Shown here: positions 10,010 through 19,172 of the stretch, piece after piece
Layout of the letters: every line of letters begins with the position of its first letter
Numbering within the stretch: the stretch's first letter is position 1
Assembly (NCBI RefSeq): GCF_003261055.1
Contig: NZ_CP030073.1
Span: 806,001-870,000 of the forward strand
Direction of reading: 5' to 3'
DNA: 64,000 bases
DNA from: Streptomyces cadmiisoli
GTDB taxonomy: Bacteria > Actinomycetota > Actinomycetes > Streptomycetales > Streptomycetaceae
The notes under the pieces: model-generated
Databases searched by the model: none
What the model was told of the DNA's origin: nothing
What the model saw: only the letters and a program-made list of their open reading frames with translations
Program-made: the position numbers and the translations under genes

Positions 10010-13000
10010 TCAGTCGAGGCCGGTCGCCCGGATGACGGTCTGCGTCACGGTGTTGCCCTTCGTGTCCGAGGCACGGACCCGCAGGGACAGGAAGCCGGCA
10101 CGGCGCGGCGCGTCCAGCTCGACGCGTACGGCACCGTCCTCAGCGTCACGCAACTCGGCACGGTGCCAGGTCCGGCCGTCGTCGTAGGACAACTCCACCG
10201 TGTCGGTGCCGACCCGGGCTGACGACACACCCTTGATGTGCGACGGTGTCACGACGAGTTCGGCGTCACGCCGCGCCGACCCGTCGGCCGAGGTGGGGAG
10301 GGCGTAGTCCAACTGCACCAGCGGGAGCGCCTGCTTCGTCCCGGCCTGCGGGGCGCTCGAGGAGAAGCCCCACTCGGTGCGGGTGGCGATGGAGTACGGG
10401 TGCCCCTCGGTGCGCTCCGTGGTGGTCACCAGCCTGTAGTGGCCGGTGGAGGCGGGGAGTTCGGCGTCCAGCCAGTTTCCCTCGGCACGGTTGAGCAGCG
10501 TCCCGTCCCGACGGACCTCGATGGCCTGCGTCGTGGTGCCCGGGCCCAGGGTTCCGGCGTGGTTGCGACCGCCGTCACCGAAGGCGGATATGAGTCCCGA
10601 CACGGTGTTGCCCGAACGCCGCGGCAGGTCCTGGCTCTCGTTCAGCCGGGGATGCTCGATCGGACCGAACCACTGCACGTCCGTGGTACGTCCCGCCGGG
10701 TAGCCGACGTGACCGGAGTGCTGGAACGAGGTGCCGGCCTCGTAGGCCTCTTCCCGCCAGGTGGCGTCGGGGGCCGCGGTGACCCAGTCGGTGCGGTGCG
10801 TGCCCGCGGTCGACACCCGCTGGCTGTCCAGCCGGAAGACCTGATAGGGCTGGATGTCGAAGCGGTTCTCCATCACGCCGTGGCCGGGCGCGTTGCGGAA
10901 CTCGACGTCGACCCGGGCGAGTTCACGCTGCTCGGGTGCGTAGCGCCGGGTCTGGGGGATGCCACCTCGCCAGGTGCGGACCAGGTCGTAGAGGTACTCG
11001 GTCTCGGAGTGACCGACGATCCGCAGCGGCACCGAACCCGAACCGCTGTTCCGGATCCGGCTGATCAGGGTCTCGCCCTCGGTCCGGGAGAGACCGGCGA
11101 CGACCAGAGGAGTGCGGTCCCCGATCTCGAACAGTCGCCCGTCCTGCTTGTTGACCTGGACCAGCATGGCCACGCCCGCCTTCTCCGCGGCCACCACCTG
11201 AGCCTCGCCCGCGTGGCGGACGACGGCCACCTTGCCGCGCGCGCCGGCCGCCTGGTACTCCTCCGGCTTGCCGTCACCGGCGAAGACCGCCGGCAGGGTG
11301 CGGGTGCGCTCCTCGGGCCGCGCCGACCACGGCTGCAACCACAGGTCGTCGAACACCTGGGAGCCCGAGGACAGGCTCAGCAGCGGCTGTTCCTGCCGCG
11401 CGCGGACGGTGTACAGCAGATCACCGCCGGCGGGCTTGCCGGCGGGCAGCGCCCACAGGCTGTCGTACTGGGTACCGGTGATCGTGGTGTCGCTGACGGC
11501 CGGTGAGCCGTCCTTGAAGGACTGGCTGAAGTCGGTACGGATGTGCGCGGCCTCGGTGGTCCGGGGAGTGACGATCTCGGTCTGTCGGAGCCCGGTGCCG
11601 TCGAGGGTGACCTCGGTGTCCGAGCCGCCGACCTCGACACCGGTCCTGACCAGCAGTGCCTGGCCGAGTGAGGAGGCACCGTGCGTGCCCCGGACGGTGC
11701 CCCACATCCACACCGTGTAGGTGCCGTTCGGCACCACCATGTCGATGTCGCCCTGCGCGTCGGTCGCACCTGCCATGGGGTACGGGTCGCCCTTGCGCTG
11801 GAGGTACAGGAGGTCGGACAGCGGTTCGCCGTCGCGGCCCTGGACGTGCACGCGCAGGTGGTGCATCTCCTCGCGGGTGCTGACGGCGAGCAGGGTCCGT
11901 GTGACGGTCTTGCCGTCCACCAGTCCCGTGAGCTGCCCGGTGAAGCGGGAGCCGGCCGGGGCGTGGTCGAGGACGGTGGTGACCGTGGTGGCCGCGGTGC
12001 CCTTCGCGGGCACGGTGATCACACGGTCGGCGACGGTGAACAGGCCCTGCGGCGCGTCGGGTGCGTCGACCCGCAGGGAGACGGTGACGTCCCGGTCGGC
12101 GTTGTTGGCCCACTCGACCCGGCGCGTCACGGTCTCCCCCGGCGCTCCGCCCAGGGAGTGGATGCCGGCGTCCGAGGTCCCGGTGGCCACCAGGTCCGTA
12201 CCGGCCGCCGCGGCGGCGTCCACCCGTCCGTTGCCACCCTCGTCCGCCGCGTTGGCGGGCGTCGCCGTGGCCGTGCTGACAAGGGCGTCCTTGATCCGGG
12301 CACCGTTCCAGTCCGGATGGCGGGCGGCCACGAGCGCGGCGGCACCGGCGACGTGCGGGGTGGCCATCGAGGTGCCGTTCAGCGAGGCGTAGGAGCCGCT
12401 GCCGAAGGTGGCGTACTGCGAACGGGCCGCGAGGATGCCGACGCCGGGCGCGGTGATCTCGGGCTTGATCGCGTCGTCCCGGAAGCGGGGGCCGCGGCTG
12501 GAGAACGCGGCCATCGCGTCCTGCGCGTCGACGGCGCCGACGGTCAGCGCCGAGTCCGCCGCGCCCGGTGCCGCGACGGTGGACGCGCCGGGCCCGTCGT
12601 TGCCCGCGGCAACGGTGAACAGTGCACCTGTCTCGGCGCTGAGCGCGTCCACGGCCTGGCTCATCGGGTCGGTTCCGTCCGACGGGAACGACCCGCCGAG
12701 GCTCATGCTGATCACCCGCGCCCCGGTCTCGCGGGCCGCCCATTCCATTCCGGCGATGGCCATGGAGAAGTCGCCGGAACCGCTGTTGCCCAGCACCTTG
12801 CCCACGTGCAGTCGGACACCGGGCGCGACGCCCTTCTCCTTGCCGTCGGAGGCGGCGCCGCTGCCGGCGATGGTGGAGGCGACATGGGTGCCGTGGCCGT
12901 TGCGGTCCACGACGTCCTCGTCGGGGACAAAACTGCGCGAGGAGGCGACGACGCCCGCGAGATCCGGGTGTCCGGTGTCGTAGCCGGTGTCGAGGACGGC

Positions 13001-13747
13001 CACGTCCACGCCCTGGCCGGTGTTTCCGCGCTGCCACACGTCGGGGGCGCCGATCTGCGCGACACTCGACTCCAGGTCGGCGGTGATCTTGGCATCCAGC
13101 CAGACCTTCTCGACCCCGCCGTTCAGGGCCGGTGCCTGCTCGGCGGCCCTTGCCGCACCGGACTTCGCGTCGGCCGCGCCGGTGAGGTCGGCCCAGAACC
13201 GGGCGGCATCGTCGTGGCTCTCCTTCACCGCGGTGCTGTTGATACTGGTCAATGACCGCGCACCGGTGGCGCCCTCCGGCAGGGACGCCAGGTCCTTCTT
13301 GCGCAGGGAGTCCGAGGAGTAGCTCAGGATGACGGGCAGTCCCCGCGAGCGGGAGTCGTCGTAGCCGTCGGCGACGAGCCGTGTGACGTTGAACAGTGCC
13401 TCGTCGAGGAGGTCGGCGGCCACATGCCGTTCGGCCACCGCGGGAAAGACGTAGACGTCGCCGTCCCGGGTGGTGACGCGTGCGTCCGCCCGGCCCCCGT
13501 TCGCGCCCGCCACCGTCACGGTCGCCGGGCCGGAGCCGCCGGGGGTGACCGTGACGCGGTCACCGGTGATCAGGGTGACGGTCCGCGGGCTGGAGCCGAA
13601 GGAACCGGCGTCGGCCATGACCGTGCCGCCCGGCGGGGAGTTGTCTCGGTCGCCGGCCGCTGCCGGGGGAACAACTGTCAGCAACGCCGTCACAGCCACA
13701 AGAAGGGGCAGGCGCTGCCGCGCTGGTGTATGGGGTCTCACACGCAT
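10010..13747 (-). CDS. Large secreted subtilisin-like protease (S8) with PA domain
   Basis: A 1,245-residue third paralogue on the opposite strand. It has a signal peptide (LLVAVTALLTVVPPAAAG), the RTVTLITGDRVTVTPG propeptide motif, and the triad Asp253, His285 and Ser460. A PA domain near 820-920 contains RGKAVAVRHAGEA-like features, and the Fn3-like tail ends ASDTKGNTVTQTVIRATGLD. Start choice is open: ATG at 13747 has GAGG directly against it, whereas GTG two codons later (13741) has the GAGG at normal spacing, so GTG may be the true start. It is more like the 6140 protease than the 2645 one. Confidence 0.93.
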   Translation of the reverse strand: MRVRPHTPARQRLPLLVAVTALLTVVPPAAAGDRDNSPPGGTVMADAGSFGSSPRTVTLITGDRVTVTPGGSGPATVTVAGANGGRADARVTTRDGDVYVFPAVAERHVAADLLDEALFNVTRLVADGYDDSRSRGLPVILSYSSDSLRKKDLASLPEGATGARSLTSINSTAVKESHDDAARFWADLTGAADAKSGAARAAEQAPALNGGVEKVWLDAKITADLESSVAQIGAPDVWQRGNTGQGVDVAVLDTGYDTGHPDLAGVVASSRSFVPDEDVVDRNGHGTHVASTIAGSGAASDGKEKGVAPGVRLHVGKVLGNSGSGDFSMAIAGMEWAARETGARVISMSLGGSFPSDGTDPMSQAVDALSAETGALFTVAAGNDGPGASTVAAPGAADSALTVGAVDAQDAMAAFSSRGPRFRDDAIKPEITAPGVGILAARSQYATFGSGSYASLNGTSMATPHVAGAAALVAARHPDWNGARIKDALVSTATATPANAADEGGNGRVDAAAAAGTDLVATGTSDAGIHSLGGAPGETVTRRVEWANNADRDVTVSLRVDAPDAPQGLFTVADRVITVPAKGTAATTVTTVLDHAPAGSRFTGQLTGLVDGKTVTRTLLAVSTREEMHHLRVHVQGRDGEPLSDLLYLQRKGDPYPMAGATDAQGDIDMVVPNGTYTVWMWGTVRGTHGASSLGQALLVRTGVEVGGSDTEVTLDGTGLRQTEIVTPRTTEAAHIRTDFSQSFKDGSPAVSDTTITGTQYDSLWALPAGKPAGGDLLYTVRARQEQPLLSLSSGSQVFDDLWLQPWSARPEERTRTLPAVFAGDGKPEEYQAAGARGKVAVVRHAGEAQVVAAEKAGVAMLVQVNKQDGRLFEIGDRTPLVVAGLSRTEGETLISRIRNSGSGSVPLRIVGHSETEYLYDLVRTWRGGIPQTRRYAPEQRELARVDVEFRNAPGHGVMENRFDIQPYQVFRLDSQRVSTAGTHRTDWVTAAPDATWREEAYEAGTSFQHSGHVGYPAGRTTDVQWFGPIEHPRLNESQDLPRRSGNTVSGLISAFGDGGRNHAGTLGPGTTTQAIEVRRDGTLLNRAEGNWLDAELPASTGHYRLVTTTERTEGHPYSIATRTEWGFSSSAPQAGTKQALPLVQLDYALPTSADGSARRDAELVVTPSHIKGVSSARVGTDTVELSYDDGRTWHRAELRDAEDGAVRVELDAPRRAGFLSLRVRASDTKGNTVTQTVIRATGLD

Positions 13748-13903
13748 CCTCGGTCAGGTCGACAAACCATTGGTCACAACGTGTTGGCGATGACACCAAC
13801 GGTGCATTTACGCATGCGTGTTGTGGTCTTGACCAGGCCTACAGATCGGACGCCGCCCACCCAAAAGGGACTACCCAGCGGTTGCCTTCCTCGCCTTGGC
13901 TGC

Positions 13904-13931
13904 CGGCCGGTCGGTCATGTTCGACCGGCCG
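13904..13931 (-). terminator. Hairpin terminator after glycoside hydrolase-like gene
   Basis: Arms CGGCCGGTCG and CGACCGGCCG with an eight-base loop lie 35 bases downstream of the minus-strand stop at 13966. Confidence 0.65.
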
Positions 13932-13965
13932 ACCGACAGCACCCCCGCGAGGCTGCCGCAGTGCC

Positions 13966-15546
13966 CTACGACCCTGCGTTCGGCACTTCGAGGAACGGCG
14001 CGAACACCGGCTTGGCGATACGGCCCTTGCCCACCTCCACCACGGTCACCGGAGCACCGATCACACCCTCCGGCAGTTTCAGGGTGAGGAGGTACACGCC
14101 CGGTTCCACATGGGCGAAGCCGAACCAGCCCGAACCGTCGCTGAGCCGCGTGGTCTCCTCGCCACGGGGGGTGAGCGGGTCGAGCGTCACCGGCACCTGG
14201 TCCAGTGGGCCGCCGCCCCGGAGCGTGAGGGTGCCCGTCACGTGCCCGTCCCGGGGAGCCGACTTCCACGGCATTCCGGGCACCACCGCTTCGTCCCTGA
14301 ACGGCGCGTCCTCGCCCTGCGTCAGCGCCTGCACCAGCTTGGCCCGCTCGGCCGCCAGGCCGTTGGCCGCCACATCCTGGCTGGGACCGGCGTACGAGTA
14401 ACCGCTCCAGCCGGCCGCCGTGTTGCCCGCCGCGCTGGGCCGCAGAGCCTCCCTGACCTGGCTGAGCGAGTCGGCGACGCTGTTCAGGTACAGCGCGGGT
14501 CCGTTGACGGCCTGCCGTTCGCCCTGGTGGTCGGCCAGGAACTCGGACCATTCGGAGAACATCAGCGCCTGGTCCGGATTCCAGTTGCGCTTGTAGTTCA
14601 TGGTCACGGCGGTGTCCATGATTCCCTCGTCCAGCCACCCCGCCCAGTCCTGGAGGACCTCGGCGTAGGTGCGTGTGGCCTGCCAGCCGCCGACCGCCTG
14701 CGGCCCGTGTCCGTAGGTGATGGCGTCCATGGACAGCCGGGCCCGCGGGTCGACCTGCCAGATACCCAGGTAGATCTTGCGGACCAGACCGGTGACCTGG
14801 CTGCGTCGCCAGTCGCTCCAGGCCGCGTCGGACGGGAGGGGTACGTCCGTGCGGCCTGTCGCTCGCTGGAAGCGGGCCACGGACACGTCGTTGTAGCCCC
14901 AGTCGCTGTGCGTGGTGGTGGAACTGCCGTCGGGGTAGCGGACGTAGTCGAGGTTGATACCGTCCACGTCGTAGTTGCGGACGATGCTCTGGACGCCGCG
15001 GACGATGTAGTCGACGGCTGCCGGGTGGCCCGGGTCGACATAGGCGTTGGCGCCCACCAGTTCCTGGCCGTTGGCCTTCTTGTTGAGCCAGCGGTCGGAG
15101 CCGGTCGCGCCCGGGCCGTGCTGGTTGAAGACGTGGTCCGGGGAACGGGGCGGAGTGGCGCTGTTCCACATGGTGTTGACGTTGACCCAGGCGTGCACCT
15201 GGAGTCCGGCGGCGTGTCCCTGCCGGACGATCTCCGCCAGCGGATCGTAGGGCGCCGGGGCGATCGCGGCGTCGGTGCGCGGGTACAGGGCGTTGTTGCA
15301 GAAGCAGTCGTAGCGCCGGGCCGTCTGCACGATCAGAGCATTGGCGTTGACGTCCAACGCGTCGTCGACCAGCGTCGCGACCTGTGCGGGTGTGTAGATG
15401 CCCGCGTTGAACGCGTCCACCCAGTAGCTGCGCCACTGGGCCGGAGCGGCCGCTCCGTCGTCGGCGCGGGCGGGCGGCGCCGTGAGCGCGCCGAGGAGCA
15501 GGCCGAGGCCCGCCGCCAGGGTGGTGAGTACGCGAGACAAGCGCAT
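13966..15546 (-). CDS. Secreted glycoside hydrolase family 10-like (GHL10/YddW-type) protein
   Basis: A 526-residue protein with a signal peptide (LTTLAAGLGLLLGALTAPPARA). The body begins WRSYWVDAFNAGIYTPAQV and continues with GLQVHAWVNVNTMW, AYVDPGHPAAVDYIV and DVDGINLDYVRYP. These are hallmarks of the GHL10 (formerly DUF187) fold, related to TIM-barrel glycosidases. Acidic residues in DGINLDYVRYPDG are the likely active site. About residues 410-500 resemble a carboxypeptidase regulatory-like beta domain (GTLTLRGGGPLDQVPVTLD). The ATG has AGGGGA eight bases upstream. It lies 78 bases downstream of an amidase gene on the same strand, so a cell-wall or polysaccharide role is plausible but inferred. 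Confidence 0.85.
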   Translation of the reverse strand: MRLSRVLTTLAAGLGLLLGALTAPPARADDGAAAPAQWRSYWVDAFNAGIYTPAQVATLVDDALDVNANALIVQTARRYDCFCNNALYPRTDAAIAPAPYDPLAEIVRQGHAAGLQVHAWVNVNTMWNSATPPRSPDHVFNQHGPGATGSDRWLNKKANGQELVGANAYVDPGHPAAVDYIVRGVQSIVRNYDVDGINLDYVRYPDGSSTTTHSDWGYNDVSVARFQRATGRTDVPLPSDAAWSDWRRSQVTGLVRKIYLGIWQVDPRARLSMDAITYGHGPQAVGGWQATRTYAEVLQDWAGWLDEGIMDTAVTMNYKRNWNPDQALMFSEWSEFLADHQGERQAVNGPALYLNSVADSLSQVREALRPSAAGNTAAGWSGYSYAGPSQDVAANGLAAERAKLVQALTQGEDAPFRDEAVVPGMPWKSAPRDGHVTGTLTLRGGGPLDQVPVTLDPLTPRGEETTRLSDGSGWFGFAHVEPGVYLLTLKLPEGVIGAPVTVVEVGKGRIAKPVFAPFLEVPNAGS

Positions 15547-15624
15547 GTGGTGTGTCCCCTGTGTAGTTCGTCGGCTACGGGCGTACGTACGGGGGATGGA
15601 GAAGGTGGCGGGCCCCGGCTGTTC

Positions 15625-16365
15625 CTAGGCGAACGTGGCGCCCCAGGTGGCCGGCCCCACGATGCCGTCCACGCTCAGGCCCCTGGCCGCCTGGAAGTTG
15701 CGGCAGGCGGAGTCGGAGCCCGGTCCGTACTGGCCGTCCACGGAGAGGGAATAGCCGTGCGCGCTGTTCATCCGGTACTGCCAGGTCGCGACGCTGGCGT
15801 GTTCGAAGGTGGGAGGCTGACGGAAGCTGACTCCGGGGTACGGCAGAGGTCCGCCGCCCGGATTGACCTCACCGCTGAGCACCCGGGAGTACAGGTTGCC
15901 CGGGCAGGCGGTCGCGTGATGGTCCCGGTGGCCGGTGATGGCCTGCGCGGCGCCGCCCGACACCCGCAGGCGGTTGATCCCGTAGCGGACGGCGTCGATG
16001 AGTCCGGCGGTGATGGTGTCGTAGTTGCTGCTGGTGCCGCCGGTCAGCGCGCATACCGCGTACCAGTCGTCGTTGCCCTGCGTGGTGCCCTGGGCGGCGG
16101 TGCGGACATGCTCGCCGCGGCCCTGGAAGAGGTAGCCGTGGACGCAGGCGAGGTGGCTGTAGGCGATGTCCGACCAGCCGTTGGAGTCCATGTGGTAGTT
16201 CTGGATGCCGCGCACCTGGGCGGCGCAGTCGGCATGGTTGGCCTTGGCCACCTTGACCGCGTCGACGTGATGGACGACCACGCCGCCCTGCGCGGGGGTG
16301 ATGTTGTTGCCGACGCTGATGGGCGCCCGGGCGCCCCACTGGGAGCGGGTGACGAACGTGGCCAT
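15625..16365 (-). CDS. Zinc-dependent N-acetylmuramoyl-L-alanine amidase with peptidoglycan-binding domain
   Basis: A 246-residue protein. Residues 1-170 form an amidase_2/PGRP domain beginning VTRSQWGAR, with the first zinc His in VVHHVDA and the remaining ligand set in GHRDHHATACPG; Cys is retained, so it should be catalytic. The tail from about 185 is a PG_binding_1 domain (SVDGQYGPGSDSACRNFQ and GLSVDGIVGPATW). It would cleave the amide bond between MurNAc and L-Ala. The start at ATG 16365 has AGGAGGGCGGAGC upstream and overlaps the upstream stop as TGATG. The mature frame has no signal peptide of its own; see the small Tat peptide immediately upstream. Confidence 0.9.
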   Translation of the reverse strand: MATFVTRSQWGARAPISVGNNITPAQGGVVVHHVDAVKVAKANHADCAAQVRGIQNYHMDSNGWSDIAYSHLACVHGYLFQGRGEHVRTAAQGTTQGNDDWYAVCALTGGTSSNYDTITAGLIDAVRYGINRLRVSGGAAQAITGHRDHHATACPGNLYSRVLSGEVNPGGGPLPYPGVSFRQPPTFEHASVATWQYRMNSAHGYSLSVDGQYGPGSDSACRNFQAARGLSVDGIVGPATWGATFA

Positions 16366-16613
16366 CAGCTCCGCCCTCCTCGGCCCAGGGCGCAACCGAC
16401 GGTGGCGTTGAGCGGTTCGGCATGGGCGCTGCGCGCCGCCGCGGCTCCGTAGACGGCGCCGGGGTGGCGGGGGTGCGTGACGATGGGGAGTTCACGGCGG
16501 TCCGACGGGAGGGCGGTGGCGGCCCGCGCGGGTCCGGAACATATGACGGGCAGAGCGAGCGCACCGGCGGCTGCCGCCATCAGCGTCGCGCGGCGAGAGG
16601 GGCGTTGAGTCAA
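16365..16613 (-). CDS. Small protein with Tat-type signal, coupled to amidase
   Basis: An 82-residue frame from TTG 16613, which has GGAGGA a few bases upstream. It starts LTQRPSRRATLMAAAAGALA, an SRRATL twin-arginine motif followed by a hydrophobic stretch and a PARA cleavage-like site. The remaining 50 residues are unlike any family I know. Its TGA overlaps the amidase ATG (TGATG), so translation is likely coupled. It could be an independent secreted peptide, or a leader that became separated from the amidase by a frameshift. The call rests on the signal motif, the binding site and the overlap. Confidence 0.55.
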   Translation of the reverse strand: MTQRPSRRATLMAAAAGALALPVICSGPARAATALPSDRRELPIVTHPRHPGAVYGAAAARSAHAEPLNATVGCALGRGGRS

Positions 16614-16874
16614 CGGTCCTCCAAACAGGAGTGAAGTGGAGTGATTGTCAAGCGTTGACAGGTGCTCGTCAAGGTTGTGTTGTGTCCGAATGCGTTCGGC
16701 GGCAAGGCAGTTGTGGCGGAGCGATGGGGAGTGATGTGCGTTCGGGCGACCGGAAGGTGCGGCCCCCCTGCCGCGGCGCGTGGCTGCGCGGTCCGCCACC
16801 GTGCCTGGTGCCGCGGCACAGGCACCGAGGCGACATGGTGCATGCATCCTGCGCAGCCCGGCTGCGCCGTGGGG

Positions 16875-18233
16875 TCACGAATGTCGGCGGCTGTACGGAA
16901 CGGTGGCGTCCGCGCCGGTCGTCTGCTGAGAGCGCTGTCGGGGTGGGCGCTTGCGGACGCCTCGCCCAGGACGGCCGCCCATGTCGCGCCATTCTCGCCT
17001 CAGCCCCGCCAGGGTCGTGGTGAGGAAGTAGGTGGCTCCGCCGGCCAGCAGAACCGGAACGAGTCCTACGGACGCCACCGCAGCCCCGGCGATCAACCCG
17101 CCGAGAGGGATGCCGGCCCAGGCCAGCGAGTCCCCGAGCGCGTTGACCCGGCCGAGCATCCGGCGCGGCACCCGCTCGAACAGGACGGCCCCGAGCACCG
17201 GGTTGATGAAGCCCGCACCGAATCCACTGAGCGCGAAGACGAGCAGAACCGGCGCCATCGGCGCGTCGAGGGCGAGGACCAGGAATCTCGGTGCCCCGGC
17301 CAGCAGGAACCCGGTGAAGAACACGGCCCGGCGCGGCAGACGGTGCGCGGCCACGGCGGCGATCAGGCTGCCGACGACCGCCGCCGCTCCCATGGCGCTG
17401 CCCATCAGACCGATCGCGGTGGGCCCGTTGCCGGACTCTTCCGCCCAGACGGGCATGAGCACGCTGGCGATCCCCGCGTCCAGCAGGTTGGTGATCCCGA
17501 CCATGACGATGACGGTCAGCAGCAACGGCTCGCCCCGCAGGAAGGTGAAGCCCTCCCGGAACCGTCGCCAGTAGCCGGGACCCGGCTCGCCCTGTGACGG
17601 AGCTTCCTCGACAGCGCGCCCCAGGCCTCGCGGCAGCGCCAGCCCGATGATCACCGATCCGAGGGCGAAGCAGCTCGCGTTGACGAGGAGTCCGGTCAGG
17701 GGGCCGGCCAGCGCCACCAGCGAACCGCCGGCCGCAGGACCGATGGTGGAGGCCAGCCGCTCGGTCACACCGGTCAGACCGGTGGCGCGCTCCAGCGGCA
17801 CCCCGCCGCGCTCGGCGGCCTCCGGGACCATGACCTCCTTGGCGAGATCACCAGGTCCTCGGGACGCTCCGATCAGTGCGACGAGGGCCAGCAGTACAGG
17901 CAGGGACAGCATGTTCAGCGCGTGCAACAACGGAACCGCGGCGGCGGCACTCGCGCTGGCCAGGTCGGTGGTCCAGGAAACGGAACGCGGGCCGATGCGG
18001 TCCACCAGTGGCCCGGTGAGCGCCTTGAGCACGACATAGGGAGTCATCTCGCAGAAGGCCACGAGTCCGGTCCGGGTGGCGCTGCCGGTCGTGACGAGCA
18101 CGAACCAGGGCAGGGCGACGGCCGAGACGCGGGTGCCGCTCAGGGACACGGCCATGGCCGCCAGTACGCCGACGAGCGGCCGTAAGGACCGGTTTCCGGC
18201 ACCGTGATCGGCGTCCGGGACACCCTTCGTCAC
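16875..18233 (-). CDS. MFS transporter, drug-efflux type
   Basis: A 452-residue membrane protein with about ten to twelve hydrophobic helices and MFS features. VDRIGPRSV follows helix 2 (the A-loop position), and the second half has FTGFLLAGAPRFLVL and LGRVNALGDSLAWAGIPLGGLIAG. It resembles the MFS efflux proteins of the MefA/enterobactin-exporter type that are common in Streptomyces. The GTG start overlaps the stop of the winged-helix regulator by four bases, so the two form one operon. The substrate is unknown. The regulator and a large palindromic operator suggest a drug- or metabolite-inducible exporter. Confidence 0.88.
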   Translation of the reverse strand: MTKGVPDADHGAGNRSLRPLVGVLAAMAVSLSGTRVSAVALPWFVLVTTGSATRTGLVAFCEMTPYVVLKALTGPLVDRIGPRSVSWTTDLASASAAAAVPLLHALNMLSLPVLLALVALIGASRGPGDLAKEVMVPEAAERGGVPLERATGLTGVTERLASTIGPAAGGSLVALAGPLTGLLVNASCFALGSVIIGLALPRGLGRAVEEAPSQGEPGPGYWRRFREGFTFLRGEPLLLTVIVMVGITNLLDAGIASVLMPVWAEESGNGPTAIGLMGSAMGAAAVVGSLIAAVAAHRLPRRAVFFTGFLLAGAPRFLVLALDAPMAPVLLVFALSGFGAGFINPVLGAVLFERVPRRMLGRVNALGDSLAWAGIPLGGLIAGAAVASVGLVPVLLAGGATYFLTTTLAGLRREWRDMGGRPGRGVRKRPPRQRSQQTTGADATVPYSRRHS

Positions 18234-18898
18234 GGCGCGTCCGCACCTGTCGGCGCCTCAGGACCGGGGGAGGTCTCCGACGCCGCGGTGGGGGCGTCCA
18301 GTTCGGGCAGGAGCTGCGTGATCACGGCGATGCGCTCGGCTCCCTCGGGGGCACGCGCCGCCTCCTCCGGGGTGTCTCTCCGGTAGCGGGTGACGACCGC
18401 CCTCAGCTCCTGGCGCAGCGCGACGGCTTCTTCGGGCGTGAGCCGCAGGGCGCAGTCGCTCATGTCGAAGGTGTCCCGCCACGCGCGGGGCATCGTCCCC
18501 AGCTCATTGAGGGTGCGCTGCGTGCGAAGGGTGTAGATCGCGGCGACGGACTGGAGGTAGGCGAGTGTGGCCTCGGGCTCTCGATCGGCCAGGTCCCGGT
18601 CGCTCAGCTCCGTCGTCCGGTGAACCGCGCGCCACCAGCGCTCTCTCGCGTTGCCGCGTTCCACGTCCTCCTCGACGAAGCCGGCAGCGCCGAGCTGACG
18701 CAGGTGATAGCTGGCCGTACCGGAGTTCACGCCGAGCCGCTCCGCGAGGCGGGTGGCCGTCGACGGGCCGTGCTTCCGGAGCAGTCCGACCAACTGCACG
18801 CGTACGGGGTGCGCCAGGGCACGCAGCCCCTTGGCATCGAGAACAACCGTGTCTGCTTCGACCTGCGGGTCATCGCGTCCCGCCTTTGAGTCAGCCAT
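18230..18898 (-). CDS. ArsR-type winged-helix transcriptional regulator
   Basis: A 222-residue protein. Residues 15-80 form a winged helix: LDAKGLRALAHPVRVQLVGLLRK, then STATRLAERLGVNSGTASYHLRQL as the recognition region, then the wing. It lacks the CxC metal site of classical ArsR metal sensors. The C-terminal 130 residues are helical and may bind a ligand or dimerise. It is co-transcribed with the downstream MFS gene. The start is ATG 18898; an open frame runs upstream to 19009 through the palindrome, but MADSKAG is the sensible start. The only purine-rich stretch upstream (GGGGG) lies inside the palindrome arm, so expression may be controlled at both DNA and mRNA level. Confidence 0.85.
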   Translation of the reverse strand: MADSKAGRDDPQVEADTVVLDAKGLRALAHPVRVQLVGLLRKHGPSTATRLAERLGVNSGTASYHLRQLGAAGFVEEDVERGNARERWWRAVHRTTELSDRDLADREPEATLAYLQSVAAIYTLRTQRTLNELGTMPRAWRDTFDMSDCALRLTPEEAVALRQELRAVVTRYRRDTPEEAARAPEGAERIAVITQLLPELDAPTAASETSPGPEAPTGADAP

Positions 18899-18910
18899 GG
18901 CGCGACTGTA

Positions 18911-18976
18911 GACCCCCAACAGTTCTTCGCAAAGACTTCTTCGCGAAGAAGTCTTTGCGAAGAACTGTTGGGGGTC
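18911..18976. promoter_or_regulatory. Perfect 66-bp palindrome, probable operator
   Basis: Every base from 18911 to 18943 is the exact complement of 18976 to 18944, with no loop. It contains TTCTTCGC four times: at 18923 and 18937 on the plus strand, and mirrored at 18943 and 18957 on the minus strand, with a 14-bp period. It sits 13 bp upstream of the regulator start. The likely role is an autoregulatory operator with multiple half-sites; transcribed, it would form a very strong hairpin covering the ribosome binding region. Confidence 0.8.
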
Positions 18977-19049
18977 CGAAACCGTTCGGGGGCCGGTTCT
19001 GCCCGACACCGCCGACGCGGTGCCGGGCCCGCTGGAACCGTGGTGGCCG

Positions 19050-19172
19050 TCAGCCCTGACGGGCCTTGAAGCGCGGGTCCTTCTTGTTGATCACGAACGT
19101 CACGCCGCGACGACGCACCACCTGCGCACCGGGCTTGTCCTTCAAAGAGCGCAGCGAATTACGCACCTTCAT
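19050..19172 (-). CDS. rpmJ: 50S ribosomal protein L36 (bL36), zinc-free form
   Basis: A 40-residue protein, [17 protein letters not shown] at the start and FKARQG at the end, which fits bL36 along its whole length. None of the Cys/His zinc ligands of the usual form is present, so this is the C-minus paralogue. The start is ATG with AAGGAG upstream. In actinobacteria such paralogues replace the zinc-binding copies when zinc is scarce, under Zur control. I could not find a convincing Zur box upstream. Confidence 0.93.
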   Translation of the reverse strand: MKVRNSLRSLKDKPGAQVVRRRGVTFVINKKDPRFKARQG

